In this document: positions 25,590-35,505 of the stretch, in pieces
Position numbering within the stretch: position 1 is the first letter of the stretch
Layout of the letters: every line of letters begins with the position of its first letter
Assembly: GCA_000403475.2 (NCBI GenBank)
Contig: KE159796.1
Coordinates: 3,570 to 67,569, forward strand
From: Lachnospiraceae bacterium MD308
Lineage (GTDB): Bacteria; Bacillota; Clostridia; Lachnospirales; Lachnospiraceae
Length of the DNA: 64,000 nucleotides
Direction: 5' to 3'
Position numbers and translations under genes: made by a program
The notes under the pieces: model-generated
Databases searched by the model: none
What the model saw: the letters and a program-made list of their open reading frames with translations, nothing else
Told to the model about the DNA's origin: nothing

Positions 25590-25770
25590 GTATTATGAAA
25601 AAGTTTATTCAAAATAGTGTGCTACTATGATAACGTCACTGTTTTCTTTTGATGATTCTATTATACGAATCAGCTGTGAAGAAATAATGTTAAAGGCGTA
25701 AAAGAATTTTAAAAGATAAATGAACAAACTGTTAACACTGCTCCTCCTGTAAAATATTTTGAGTTTATAA

Positions 25771-26994
25771 TTACTTACGGTACGCGAAAAGAGGGATTCC
25801 GTTTTTGGTAGGAAGTTCGACGTAGCCTTGTGTCAGCGGTCTTGCATAATCAATAAATGCATTGCTGATATCAGAACCGTCATTGATAATCCATTCTGCC
25901 GGAACCGGTTTTTCTTTGTTGCAGATTATATTGACATCTGCTGTACTGTAGGACAACTCATAAGGTACACTCTTGTTTCTGATAAAGGTGATCATCTTTC
26001 CGGTCTCTCCATCGAGTGCGGCCTGTACTGCATAGATGCCTGCATTAACGGCTTCATCAAGATCTACTCTGGAGAGATGTGCGCAAGAGCAGCGCTGACA
26101 TACGTTTAGTTCTATAGAGCGCACTTTTACACCTATCTTTTCTTTTACCAGATTTTCCAGATATTTTCCGGAACCGGTCAGCATCTTGTGACCGAAATTG
26201 TCAACCCCTACATCGCTTGCATATTCACAGATAAAAGTACCTTTGCCGTCATTGATACCTTCTGAGATACATACTACAAGGTTCGGGGTGCTTTCCAACC
26301 CTTCTTTTACCTTTTCAATAAATTCATCTTGATTGAAGGCAACTTCGGGAAGGTAGATTAGTACCGGATTGTCTCCTTCAAATTTGCGGGCAAGAATGCT
26401 GGCGGCAGTGAGCCAGCCGGCGTGGCGGCCCATAACCTCCACGATAGTTACAGATTGTTTGTTATCGTAGACGGTAGCATCAGTGGCAATCTCTCTGACG
26501 ACAGTAGCGACATATTTTGCCGCGCTTCCATAGCCCGGGGTATGGTCTGTTTCTACAAGGTCATTATCAATTGTCTTAGGAACACCGATAAAACGGATAT
26601 CACTGCCTATTTTGTCTGCATAACGGGAAAGCTTGCTTACTGTGTCCATGGAATCATTTCCTCCAATATAGAAGAAATATCCAATATTCTTATCATCAAA
26701 CTTTTTGAATAATTCCGGGTATACGGAATCACCAAGATCTTCCGGGAGCTTGTAGCGGCAGGAGCCAAGATATGCTCCGGGGGTTGTCCTTACAAGTTCC
26801 AGTTCATTTGTGGCTTCAAGAGAGCCGATATCCATGCAGTGATCGTGCAAAAAACCTTCGATTCCGTTGACCATGCCGTAGACGTGACCGGTTTCTTCCA
26901 TGTGCTTTAAGCCTTCTGATACAACGCCGTACAGGCTTCCGTTGATTACTGCTGTAGGTCCGCCGGATTGTCCGACAATTATGTTTTTCTTCAT
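25771..26994 (-). CDS. pfp: PPi-dependent 6-phosphofructokinase
   Basis: 407 residues. Phosphorylates fructose 6-phosphate in glycolysis, using pyrophosphate rather than ATP. The N-terminal loop GQSGGPTAVINGS, the donor motif GGNDSMDT (near residue 106) and the PKTIDND substrate motif with Lys (near 136) mark the PPi-using clade; ATP enzymes have GGDGS and PGTIDND. The MGRHAGW motif (near 186) is intact. Start ATG 26994 has GGAGG upstream on the minus strand. It stands as a single gene. PPi specificity is by motif and not measured. Confidence 0.9.
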   Translation of the reverse strand: MKKNIIVGQSGGPTAVINGSLYGVVSEGLKHMEETGHVYGMVNGIEGFLHDHCMDIGSLEATNELELVRTTPGAYLGSCRYKLPEDLGDSVYPELFKKFDDKNIGYFFYIGGNDSMDTVSKLSRYADKIGSDIRFIGVPKTIDNDLVETDHTPGYGSAAKYVATVVREIATDATVYDNKQSVTIVEVMGRHAGWLTAASILARKFEGDNPVLIYLPEVAFNQDEFIEKVKEGLESTPNLVVCISEGINDGKGTFICEYASDVGVDNFGHKMLTGSGKYLENLVKEKIGVKVRSIELNVCQRCSCAHLSRVDLDEAVNAGIYAVQAALDGETGKMITFIRNKSVPYELSYSTADVNIICNKEKPVPAEWIINDGSDISNAFIDYARPLTQGYVELPTKNGIPLFAYRK

Positions 26995-27137
26995 ATATCA
27001 TTCCTCCATCTGTAATAACTATATCTGATATTTGTATATTTTACAATGAATAATTGCTTTTCTTAAAAATAAGTTGGAAAATACGGGGGAATGATTTATA
27101 CTGGGTAGAAGTGATTAACAACGAGGAGGAGATTAAG

Positions 27138-28154
27138 ATGAAATACATTTCGTTTGCAATTCCATCGTACAATTCGCAAGACTACATGTCTCATGCGATT
27201 GAAAGCATTCTTACAGGAGGAGAGGATGTAGAAATCATAATTGTTAACGATGGTTCTGGCGACCGGACTTTAGAGATAGCACGAGAGTATAAAAAAAAGT
27301 ATCCAGGTATTATTAAAGTGGTCGATAAAGAGAACGGCGGTCATGGAGATGCGGTAAATTCAGGTCTTTCGAATGCAACGGGAAAATATTTTAAGGTAGT
27401 TGACAGTGATGACTGGGTGGATGAAGAGGCGCTGCAAAGTATTCTTGTTTTTTTAAAGGAGCTGGAACGGGAAGATAAAGAGATAGATATGTTAGTTTCC
27501 AATTATGTCTATGAAAAAGCGGGAGCAGCTCGTAAAAAATGTATTCATTACCGTAATGTGCTGCCGCAGGATAAGATTTTTTCATGGGATGAGATTGGCA
27601 GATTCCGTCTGGATCAATATATTCTGATGCATTCTGTGATTTACCGGACTTCTATGCTGAAGCTCAGTCAGATGACTCTGCCAAAGCATACTTTTTATGT
27701 GGATAATATTTACGTCTATTATCCGCTTCCTTATGTGCAGAAGATTTATTATCTGGATGTAGATTTTTACCGGTATTTTATTGGGCGGGAGGACCAGTCA
27801 GTAAATGAGAAAGTCATGATTTCCAGGGTGGATCAGCAGATTTTTGTCACAAAGACGATGATTGATATGTATCAGCTCCGCGATATTGAAAGCAGGAAAC
27901 TTCGGCATTACATGGTGAATTATCTGGCGATTATGATGACGGTATCCTCAATTTTGCTGATACGGTCAAAAAAGACGGAGAATTTGGAGAAAAAAAGGAA
28001 CCTGTGGAGGTATCTCAAAAAAAGGGATATAAAGACATATTTGAGAATTCGCTATGGGATACTTGGCCAGACTATGAACATTCCGGGAAGATCGGGACGC
28101 CGGATTTCATCACTGGCGTATTCCGTTGCAAGAAGACTGATCGGATTTAATTAG
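27138..28154 (+). CDS. Family 2 glycosyltransferase
   Basis: 338 residues from ATG 27138 (GAGGAGGAG upstream). The N-terminal GT-A fold has SFAIPSYNSQDYM, VNDGSGDRT and VVDSDDWVD with the DXD-type metal motif near residue 92. The C-terminal third is basic and has no strong membrane span. It likely transfers a sugar from a nucleotide-sugar to a cell-surface glycan or lipid. The acceptor is unknown. It stands alone between the phosphofructokinase and sugar-use genes. Confidence 0.85.
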   Translation: MKYISFAIPSYNSQDYMSHAIESILTGGEDVEIIIVNDGSGDRTLEIAREYKKKYPGIIKVVDKENGGHGDAVNSGLSNATGKYFKVVDSDDWVDEEALQSILVFLKELEREDKEIDMLVSNYVYEKAGAARKKCIHYRNVLPQDKIFSWDEIGRFRLDQYILMHSVIYRTSMLKLSQMTLPKHTFYVDNIYVYYPLPYVQKIYYLDVDFYRYFIGREDQSVNEKVMISRVDQQIFVTKTMIDMYQLRDIESRKLRHYMVNYLAIMMTVSSILLIRSKKTENLEKKRNLWRYLKKRDIKTYLRIRYGILGQTMNIPGRSGRRISSLAYSVARRLIGFN

Positions 28155-28182
28155 AATATAAGAATATAAAAACTTTAAAAAT

Positions 28183-28217
28183 GGGGCTGTCGGTTGACAC
28201 CGATTTTAGCCCCTTTA
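28183..28217. terminator. Bidirectional terminator between convergent genes
   Basis: GGGGCT / AGCCCC outer stem with an inner GTCGGT / ACCGAT pairing, then TTTATAG on the plus side and an A-rich left flank giving U on the minus side. It serves both the glycosyltransferase and the GH2 gene. Confidence 0.7.
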
Positions 28218-28229
28218 TAGATAACACAT

Positions 28230-30017
28230 TTATATAAAAATTTTTTTCAGCATTTCAAACGGAACCTTTGGTTCCCGCTTTGCTGTCAATAGTCCATTGA
28301 CTTCTTGAAAGACGTCTGTAAGCTGCGTATAGCAGTAACCACAGCAACCGGGAAGATTTCCCGCAGTTTCAGTCAATGCCTTGACTCTCTGGACATACTC
28401 TTCAAAGGTTTCTGCAAATTCATTATATCCCCAGTTTTCTTCTGAGGAATCACATAAAAGTGCGACGCCGCCATATTCGCTCAGGAAAAAGGGCTGACTG
28501 CGGTAAACAGAAGGTTGCGTCAGCGCAGGCCTGTTGGGAATCCCTGTTCTGGAGAATGCTCCGATATCCTGATAGCGCTGCCGGAGAGTATCTGCATCGC
28601 CCTCATAGTCATGGATACAAAAGATATCGGTCTCATCGGGAACTTCCCAGCCGTCATTTGTGCTGATGAGCCGTGTCGGGTCGTAGGCTTTTGTAAGATG
28701 GTAAGCGGCTGCAAGTAAGTTTTGTTGCTGCTGGTCTTTGAAGACATTTCTTATGCCCCATGATTCGTTAAAGGGAACCCATGTGATAATGCAGGGATGG
28801 TTATAGGCTTCGCAGATAATTTCCTGCCACTCAGACAGGAAAGAGCTTATCTCGCAGTCGTTGAACTGGTAAGGGCTTGGCATCTCACACCAGACAAGGA
28901 GCCCTGTGACATCCGCCCAGTAATAGTAAAAGGGGTCTTCTAATTTCTGATGCTTTCTTGCACCGTTAAATCCCATCATTTTTGTCAGGTGAATATCTTG
29001 CTTTAATGCGTCTTTTGACGGGGGCGTCATCAGGGAGTCTTTCCAGTAGCCCTGATCTAACACCAGCCGCTGGAAAAGCAGGCGGTTGTTTAAGAATACT
29101 TTCCCTTCGCGGGTTTCGATTTTCCGCATGCCGAAGTAACACTCTACGGAGTCGCCGATTACGGTATTATATTCTTCTGTATCATCTTCTAAAGTATTCG
29201 CTTCTGACAAAAAGAGGGAAAGATGATAAAGATTAGGTTTTTCGCAGCTCCAATAGTGAACTTCATCGACAAAATCTTCTTCGGCAATATGGAGCGACTC
29301 ACAGATATAATGGGTATCAGTGAGAGAAAAGGCGGCAGTTTTTTTCAGGGTGTCATGAAAGAAAATGTCGGCTTTCAGGGTTCCCGAAAAACTTTCGTTT
29401 AAGTATGCCTCTAGCTTTAAGCAGCGATTGTCTGTATCGGGAGTTAGCTTTACCCGTTTGATATATTTTTTCGGGACAAATTCCAGCCAGACGGATTTCC
29501 AGATACCGATGGTATCGGGATACCAGCACCGATCCGGCGTATCCTTCCAGTATTGCTTTCCCCTGGGGCGGTCGCATGTCCTGTCGTCTCTGACGCGTAA
29601 GAATATACGGTTTTTGCCGGGGTGAAGGTAAGAGGCTACAGGGAATTCGAACTGCGTATGTCCGCCTTGATGGGAACCGGCATAAGTGTCGTTTATCCAC
29701 ACGTCGCAGCAGTAGTCTGCTGCCCCGAATTTTAACAGGGCTTCACCGGATAGTTTATTTTCTTGGACGATAAGGTCTCGCGCGTAGCAGACGCAGTCCT
29801 CATAAATTTCGTGTCCGATTCCGCTTGCATTGCATGTATAGCTGAATGGTACGAGAATCTTTCCGGGAAGCGGCCTGTCCTGGTAGCCCTCCGGAAAGGG
29901 ATGTTCTAACTGTGAGCAGAAAGAAAATTCCCATTCTCCGTCAAGGGATATAAAGTCTCTGCGTATGAAGTCAGGTCTTGGAAACCTGGCTTTTTCTAAT
30001 ATCTGTTCGTTTGGCAT
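28230..30017 (-). CDS. GH2-family glycoside hydrolase (beta-galactosidase/glucuronidase type)
   Basis: 595 residues from ATG 30017 (AGGAGG upstream on the minus strand; upstream in-frame codons lie inside the araC-like gene). Domains: N-terminal jelly-roll sugar-binding (SLDGEWEF to SVWLEF, about 20-190), Ig-like (190-290), and a TIM barrel with the acid/base Glu in VPFNESWG (near 420) and the nucleophile Glu in FLSEYGG (near 520). No signal peptide, so it acts on imported oligosaccharides. It is transcribed with the AraC gene and is divergent from an ABC importer operon. Confidence 0.85.
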   Translation of the reverse strand: MPNEQILEKARFPRPDFIRRDFISLDGEWEFSFCSQLEHPFPEGYQDRPLPGKILVPFSYTCNASGIGHEIYEDCVCYARDLIVQENKLSGEALLKFGAADYCCDVWINDTYAGSHQGGHTQFEFPVASYLHPGKNRIFLRVRDDRTCDRPRGKQYWKDTPDRCWYPDTIGIWKSVWLEFVPKKYIKRVKLTPDTDNRCLKLEAYLNESFSGTLKADIFFHDTLKKTAAFSLTDTHYICESLHIAEEDFVDEVHYWSCEKPNLYHLSLFLSEANTLEDDTEEYNTVIGDSVECYFGMRKIETREGKVFLNNRLLFQRLVLDQGYWKDSLMTPPSKDALKQDIHLTKMMGFNGARKHQKLEDPFYYYWADVTGLLVWCEMPSPYQFNDCEISSFLSEWQEIICEAYNHPCIITWVPFNESWGIRNVFKDQQQQNLLAAAYHLTKAYDPTRLISTNDGWEVPDETDIFCIHDYEGDADTLRQRYQDIGAFSRTGIPNRPALTQPSVYRSQPFFLSEYGGVALLCDSSEENWGYNEFAETFEEYVQRVKALTETAGNLPGCCGYCYTQLTDVFQEVNGLLTAKREPKVPFEMLKKIFI

Positions 30018-30079
30018 AATGCGTCCTCCTATTATAATTTGATAGCCGGCATCTTTAATGTATAGCGTTCTGCCTGGTT

Positions 30080-30928
30080 TTACAATGGAGAAAAATGTGT
30101 TCTTGCATTGCTGCGGTATCTGGTAGGGGGAACGCCTACAGTCTGCCGAAACACTCTGGAAAAGTAGTATTCGTCTGTCATGCCTACAGAAAAGCTGATT
30201 TCCTTTATGCTGTAGTCGGTCTGCTCCAGCAGAAATTTTGAGCGCTGGATGCGGACGTTCTGGAGATATTTCTGGATTGTGCAGCCTGTACACTGGCTGA
30301 AGATTTTGGAAAGATAACTTCTTTCCAGCCCCACATGTTTTGCGATATCAGTGACGGAGATTGGATAGATATAATTGCACTTTATATAGGACTTTGCTTT
30401 TTTTACGTGGACAAAAGCGGCAGTCTGGTCATTCTTTTTCAATCTTCCGGAGAGGGAATATGACTGTGCGATATTGGACATGATGGAATAAATGACGGAT
30501 TGTATCGTGAACTCATTCTGGTAACCCGGTGAATTGATGAGTTCTACCAGATGGCGGATGCTTTCATCAATGGAGTATTGGGGGTGGAGCCTGCAGACGG
30601 GGGAGTCTTCGGTAAATCCAAGGGGAGTAAGGTGCTGCTCTGATTTTTCGCAGGCGAAGGCGAACCATGAAAAATGCAGGGGACTTTCAGGGACGGTCTT
30701 GTAACTTACAATCTGCTGCGGCTGTATGATAAAAAGATCGTGCTGGCGGATGGGGTAGGCGCGGCTGCCGCAGGTAAATACCCCTTCCCCCTGGGTGACG
30801 TAATGGATTAAATATTCGGAGCGGACGTGGGGAGCCATCCGAAAGTCAGAGGTACATTCCTCATATCCGCAGTATCTTAGATTGATGTCATATTCATTTT
30901 TTGATGCGTAGTATGTTTCAGCTTTCAT
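30080..30928 (-). CDS. AraC-family transcriptional regulator
   Basis: 282 residues from ATG 30928 (AAAGGAGGGG upstream). The N-terminal cupin (about 10-150) has HVRSEYLIHYVTQGEG and PIRQHDLFIIQP. The C-terminal double helix-turn-helix has VTDIAKHVGLERSYLSKIF and YSIKEISFSVGMTDEYYFSRVFR. It probably senses a sugar and activates the divergent importer operon at 31097 and perhaps the GH2 gene. Paired CACAAGAATGTA sequences in the divergent region are candidate binding sites. Confidence 0.9.
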   Translation of the reverse strand: MKAETYYASKNEYDINLRYCGYEECTSDFRMAPHVRSEYLIHYVTQGEGVFTCGSRAYPIRQHDLFIIQPQQIVSYKTVPESPLHFSWFAFACEKSEQHLTPLGFTEDSPVCRLHPQYSIDESIRHLVELINSPGYQNEFTIQSVIYSIMSNIAQSYSLSGRLKKNDQTAAFVHVKKAKSYIKCNYIYPISVTDIAKHVGLERSYLSKIFSQCTGCTIQKYLQNVRIQRSKFLLEQTDYSIKEISFSVGMTDEYYFSRVFRQTVGVPPTRYRSNARTHFSPL

Positions 30929-30958
30929 AATAGAGCCCCTCCTTTTGTGACAATGTAC

Positions 30959-31050
30959 CACAAGAATGTACAAAAAACAACATAAATCCATCTCTAAGAC
31001 ACAAGAATGTATGTATTTTAAGACGGATTTTTATAAAATAATAGTATAAA
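30959..31050 (+). promoter_or_regulatory. AraC-type direct repeats and activator-dependent promoter
   Basis: CACAAGAATGTA occurs at 30959-30970 and 31000-31011, exactly 41 bp apart (about four helical turns). A -10 TATAAA lies at 31045-31050, with no recognisable -35 at the right distance (GACGGA). This fits activation by the divergent AraC regulator bound upstream. It precedes the importer operon starting at 31097. Confidence 0.6.
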
Positions 31051-31096
31051 TAGCCGGCTGGAAATAAAAATAGTGTGAATCAAAGGAGGAAATTTT

Positions 31097-32386
31097 ATGA
31101 CAAAAAAGAGAATTTTAGCATCGCTTTTGGCAGCAGGAATGATTAGTGTACTGGCGTTTTCAGGATGCAAAAGTTCTGGCGGCGGCGAGACGGCGGACGG
31201 GAAAAAGACAGTGCGTTTTATGGTTGGAGGTTCTGCGGGGGAGCTTGAGCAGTATCAGAAGGCAGTGGACGCATTCAACAAGCAGAGCGAGAGCACAGAG
31301 GTAAAATTAATTGGGGTTCCCGGGGACAATTATAACGAGAAGGTGCTGACACAGTTAAAAGCCAAGGAGGCTCCGGACTGTTTCTACTCTGAGGAGGCAT
31401 CTTACGGGGAGCTGAATAATTCAGATGTCCTTCTGGATCTTACAAAATATCTGGAGGATGACGGTTCGGCGCTTAAAAAGAGCGATGTTCCGGAAAATCT
31501 TTTGGAAAGCTATACATTTAACGATAAGATAACGGGCGTTCCGGTGGACTGCAATCCCATGGTCATCTACTACAATGCGGATTTATTTAAGGATTTGAAC
31601 CTGAAATCGCCCCAGGAATATTATGATGAAGGAACATGGAATTTTGCTGCGCTTCAGGAAGCGGCGGAAAGCTTAAGGGATGCATCTAAGGTCGGATTCG
31701 TCTACAGCAATTACTGGTGTCCGCTGTATTCGATGATGTATTCTTCGGATGAAGATATTTATTCTGATGATATGAAGACATCCGGTTTTGGCTCTGAGCG
31801 GGCGAAGAAGGGATTAGAATACTTAGAGAACAACATAAAGTCAAAAGCGTTTACATTTGCGGGAGCTTTGACAAGCGGTGAATCGGAGGACACGCTGTTT
31901 GTGTCCGGACAGGCAGGCATGCTTTATGCGGGCCGTTGGTTCGTGGCAGATTTTACAGATTTGAGCTTTACGTATGACGTGATTCCGTTCCCGTATTATG
32001 ATGACCCGGCGCAGCAGATGTGTGCGATGCCGGCAACGCCGATGGTTATCAACAAAAATACGAAGAATCCGGACGCTGTGTGGGAGTTTGTATCTTACTA
32101 CTGCGGAAAAGAAGGGCAGCAGATTCGTATGGAGGGACAGGGAAACGCGGTGCCGACAGTGAATGGGCTGAGTGATATCGTGCTTACCGGAACGCCGGAG
32201 CATGCGCAGTATTTTCTTGATGCTATTGACAATGCATTAGTTTATCCAAAGGCAGAGGCAACTCACCCAGGGCTTACAGATGCCGTTACAGAAGAAGCGG
32301 AAAAGATGCTGGTAGGTGAACAGACGGCGGCACAGGCATTGGAAAATATGAATGCAGCGGTGGAAGAGGCGCTGAAAGAGCAATAA
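31097..32386 (+). CDS. Sugar ABC transporter substrate-binding lipoprotein
   Basis: 429 residues. A lipoprotein signal with lipobox FSGC (Cys24) anchors it outside the membrane. The mature part is a family 1 extracellular solute-binding fold (KTVRFMVGGSAGELEQYQKAVDAF, then VPVDCNPMVIYYNADLF). It captures an oligosaccharide for the two permeases encoded next. No ATPase gene lies in the operon, so it must use a shared MsmX/MsmK-type ATPase encoded elsewhere. GH4 and GH2 enzymes nearby suggest galactosides. Confidence 0.9.
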   Translation: MTKKRILASLLAAGMISVLAFSGCKSSGGGETADGKKTVRFMVGGSAGELEQYQKAVDAFNKQSESTEVKLIGVPGDNYNEKVLTQLKAKEAPDCFYSEEASYGELNNSDVLLDLTKYLEDDGSALKKSDVPENLLESYTFNDKITGVPVDCNPMVIYYNADLFKDLNLKSPQEYYDEGTWNFAALQEAAESLRDASKVGFVYSNYWCPLYSMMYSSDEDIYSDDMKTSGFGSERAKKGLEYLENNIKSKAFTFAGALTSGESEDTLFVSGQAGMLYAGRWFVADFTDLSFTYDVIPFPYYDDPAQQMCAMPATPMVINKNTKNPDAVWEFVSYYCGKEGQQIRMEGQGNAVPTVNGLSDIVLTGTPEHAQYFLDAIDNALVYPKAEATHPGLTDAVTEEAEKMLVGEQTAAQALENMNAAVEEALKEQ

Positions 32387-32409
32387 TAAAAGAAGGGGCG
32401 GGTAAGCAT

Positions 32410-33294
32410 ATGAAGAAAAGTAAGCTGGAGAGATCCAGAAACCGCTGGGGGATCGTGTTTATCCTCCCCCAGCTTTTAAGCCTTATATGCCTTGGTATAG
32501 TGCCGATCATGATTGCATTTGTTTTGAGCTTTTTTGAGTGGAATGGATTCGGTTCGCCGTCCTATGTGGGAATTGCTAATTTTAAAGACGTGTTTATTGA
32601 CCCGGATACGGTGATTGCTATTAAAAATACCTTTGTCTATGCGGTAATCTATGTTCCGTGTTCCATCGTGCTTGCTCTGGGGCTTGCGCTGCTGCTTAAC
32701 AAGGCGTGGGGAAAGATGTTTTACCGGGCAGTGTTTTTTATGCCTCAGATTGTTACATCTGTAGCGATTGCGGTTGTGTGGTCATGGATTTACCAGCCCC
32801 AGTTTGGGATTCTCAACATGCTTCTTAGGACTTTCGGATTTGAGGGTAAAGAATGGCTCAGGAATCCGGCGACAGCCATGGGGGCGGTAATCGTGATGAG
32901 TATCTGGTGGGGACTAGGGTACAACGTTGTGCTGTTTCTTGCGGGACTTCAGAATGTGGCACAGACGTATATAGATGCGGCGAGAATCGACGGGGCAAAT
33001 GAGAGGGATGTATTTTTTCATATTACGGTTCCCCTTATATCGCCGACTACGCTTTTGGTGACGGTTACGACGATGATCAATGCCTTTCAGGTGTTTGACC
33101 AGATGTTCCTCCTGACATCGGGAGGGCCTGCCAAAAAGACGTATACGCTGGCAATTCATATCTACCAGACGGCATTTGGGGAATATGAGCTTGGAAAAGC
33201 GTCGGCCATTGCGCTGATTATGTTTGCGATAGTAGTTGTAATATCTGTTGTGCAGTTTAAGCTGTCAAACAGGTGGGTTCATTATGGAGAGTAG
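32410..33294 (+). CDS. Sugar ABC transporter permease (MalF/UgpA type)
   Basis: 294 residues with six predicted membrane helices, the first at about residues 15-40. The coupling-helix EAA loop is ETYIDAARIDGANERDVFFHI-like (AQTYIDAARIDGA followed by IPLI-type PLISPT). It starts 23 bases after the lipoprotein gene. It forms the import channel with the next permease. Confidence 0.9.
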   Translation: MKKSKLERSRNRWGIVFILPQLLSLICLGIVPIMIAFVLSFFEWNGFGSPSYVGIANFKDVFIDPDTVIAIKNTFVYAVIYVPCSIVLALGLALLLNKAWGKMFYRAVFFMPQIVTSVAIAVVWSWIYQPQFGILNMLLRTFGFEGKEWLRNPATAMGAVIVMSIWWGLGYNVVLFLAGLQNVAQTYIDAARIDGANERDVFFHITVPLISPTTLLVTVTTMINAFQVFDQMFLLTSGGPAKKTYTLAIHIYQTAFGEYELGKASAIALIMFAIVVVISVVQFKLSNRWVHYGE

Positions 33295-34137
33295 GTGGAA
33301 AGTTTGCAGAAAACAAAAAAGACAATTTATCGTGTATTGATGCAGATTATCCTGATTATTATGGCTGCGCTGGCTGTCTTCCCGTTTCTGTGGATGATAT
33401 CTACTTCCCTGAAGGGAGCAGAGGAGGCGTTTGCATACCCGCCCAGCCTGATTCCAAAGACGTTTCGCTGGGAGAATTATAAAAAGGCACTGACAGATCT
33501 GCCCTTTGACAAAGCGTATTTCAATAGCCTGAAGCTTGCAGCTATCAATGTGACCGGGCAGGTTTTGACGTCGGCAATGGCGGGCTATGCGCTGGGGAAA
33601 CTTAAGTTTAGAGGGTCAAATGTTGTATTTGGGGGATTTATCGCGGTGATGATGGTGCCGTATACGGTGATTTCCATTCCGTTGTTTTTGATATTCAGCG
33701 AACTGAATCTGATTGATACGCATCTGGCGATTATCTTGATGACGGCTGCTTATATGCCGATGGGAGTATTTTTGTGCAGGCAATTTATTATGGCACTGCC
33801 GGATGAGCTGATTGAGGCGGCGGTTATCGACGGCGCAAGTTACGGTTCTATTTTTTTCAGGATCATCATACCGCTGATCAAACCGGCGTTAGCATCCCTT
33901 GGAATCTTTTCCTTTATGTGGAACTGGAACAGCTTTTACACGCCGCTTATTTTCTTAAATTCCCAGGATAAGTTCACGGTTCCTTTGCTGTTAAATATGT
34001 TTAAGGGGAAATATACGGTGGACTGGTCTCTCATTATGGCGGCATCTACGATTTCTATCATACCGGTGTTAGTAGTGTATTTGTTTGCCCAGAAACACAT
34101 TATTGAGGGAATTACGATTACAGGATTGAAAGGATGA
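33295..34137 (+). CDS. Sugar ABC transporter permease (MalG/UgpE type)
   Basis: 280 residues from GTG 33295, directly abutting the previous stop codon, with GGAGAG just upstream; TTG 33304 is an alternative. Six membrane helices, with the EAA loop DELIEAAVIDGASYGSIFFRIIIPL near residue 180. Second channel subunit of the same importer. Confidence 0.9.
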   Translation: MESLQKTKKTIYRVLMQIILIIMAALAVFPFLWMISTSLKGAEEAFAYPPSLIPKTFRWENYKKALTDLPFDKAYFNSLKLAAINVTGQVLTSAMAGYALGKLKFRGSNVVFGGFIAVMMVPYTVISIPLFLIFSELNLIDTHLAIILMTAAYMPMGVFLCRQFIMALPDELIEAAVIDGASYGSIFFRIIIPLIKPALASLGIFSFMWNWNSFYTPLIFLNSQDKFTVPLLLNMFKGKYTVDWSLIMAASTISIIPVLVVYLFAQKHIIEGITITGLKG

Positions 34138-34182
34138 TGAATTTGGGATGAAGATGCAATTGAAAGGAAAGGGGATTTTACT

Positions 34183-35505
34183 ATGCCTAGAATAACTTTT
34201 ATGGGCGCGGGAAGTACGATTTTTGCCAAGAGTGTATTGGGGGACTGTATCCTGACGCCGGAGATTAAGGATTTGGAAATATCGCTGCACGATATAGATC
34301 CGGTGCGCCTTGAGGATTCAAAGATGATGCTTGAGAATCTTGCGGCAAATGCCGGAAGAAAGATAAGGATTGATGCGAGTCTGGACAGAAAAAAAGCGCT
34401 TAAGGGTGCAAAGTATGTGGTAAATGCGATACAGGTCGGAGGGTATGACCCTTGTACGATCACGGATTTTGAGATTCCGAAAAAGTACGGGCTCAGGCAG
34501 ACAATTGCAGATACTTTGGGAATCGGCGGGATATTTCGGGCACTTCGGACAATCCCTGTTCTGGAAGAGTTTGCAGGGGATATGAAGGAAGCATGTCCGG
34601 AGGCGCTTTTTATTAACTATTCAAATCCCATGGCTATGCTGACGGGATACCTTCAGACCTATACGGATATTCAGACAGTGGGGCTCTGCCATAGTGTGCA
34701 GGTGTGTATCCCTCAGTTATTTAAAGCGCTGGATATGGAGGCGTTAATTTCGGAGGCAAAATGGGATATCGCGGGTATCAACCATCAAGCGTGGCTTTTG
34801 AAGGTGGAGGATGGGAAAGGGAATGACCTTTATCCGGAGATTAAGAGGAGAGCGGCAGAGTTCCTTTCGGGAAATGCAGCGTATGATGCGGACTGGGACC
34901 GGGTGAGGTATGAGCTTATGCTCCGGTTCGGGTATTACATAACAGAGTCTTCGGAGCATAATGCAGAATATACTCCCTGGTTTATCAAGGAAAAATATCC
35001 GGAATTAATTGAGCAGTACAAAATTCCGTTGGATGAATATCCGAGACGGTGTGTGAAACAAATTGAGGACTGGAAGAAAATGCGCGGAGAGCTTGTGAAT
35101 AATGAAATGCTTGAGCATGAGAAAAGCCGGGAATTTGCGTCATTTATCATCAACGCCATGGAAAATGATGTTCCTTACCGTATCCATGGGAATGTCATGA
35201 ATAATGGCCTGATTCCCAATCTTCCGCCGAATGCATGTGTAGAGGTGCCGTGTCTGGTTGACCGGGCGGGAATTCATCCTTGCTATGTAGGAAATCTTCC
35301 GGAGCAGTGCGCAGCCATTAACCGGACGAATGTCAATGTGCAGTTACTTACGATCCGCGCGGCGAAGACAAGGCGGAAGGAAGATTTGTATATGGCGGCT
35401 ATGATGGACCCGCATACAGCGGCAGAGCTTTCCATGGATGAGATTCGCCGGATGTGCGACGAGATGCTTGAAGCTCACCAAGGCTGGATGCCGGAGTATA
35501 CATAG
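34183..35505 (+). CDS. melA: GH4-family alpha-galactosidase (MelA type)
   Basis: 440 residues. GH4 enzymes use NAD+ and a divalent metal and cleave by an oxidation-elimination route. The N-terminal Rossmann motif is FMGAGSTIF. The metal/substrate residues lie in LCHSVQ (Cys-His near 163-164), and the CHS form fits alpha-galactosidase/glucuronidase members. The segments INYSNPMAM and GINHQAWLL are also conserved. Cytosolic. It would release galactose from sugars such as melibiose or raffinose delivered by the upstream importer. Exact substrate is inferred. Confidence 0.85.
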   Translation: MPRITFMGAGSTIFAKSVLGDCILTPEIKDLEISLHDIDPVRLEDSKMMLENLAANAGRKIRIDASLDRKKALKGAKYVVNAIQVGGYDPCTITDFEIPKKYGLRQTIADTLGIGGIFRALRTIPVLEEFAGDMKEACPEALFINYSNPMAMLTGYLQTYTDIQTVGLCHSVQVCIPQLFKALDMEALISEAKWDIAGINHQAWLLKVEDGKGNDLYPEIKRRAAEFLSGNAAYDADWDRVRYELMLRFGYYITESSEHNAEYTPWFIKEKYPELIEQYKIPLDEYPRRCVKQIEDWKKMRGELVNNEMLEHEKSREFASFIINAMENDVPYRIHGNVMNNGLIPNLPPNACVEVPCLVDRAGIHPCYVGNLPEQCAAINRTNVNVQLLTIRAAKTRRKEDLYMAAMMDPHTAAELSMDEIRRMCDEMLEAHQGWMPEYT

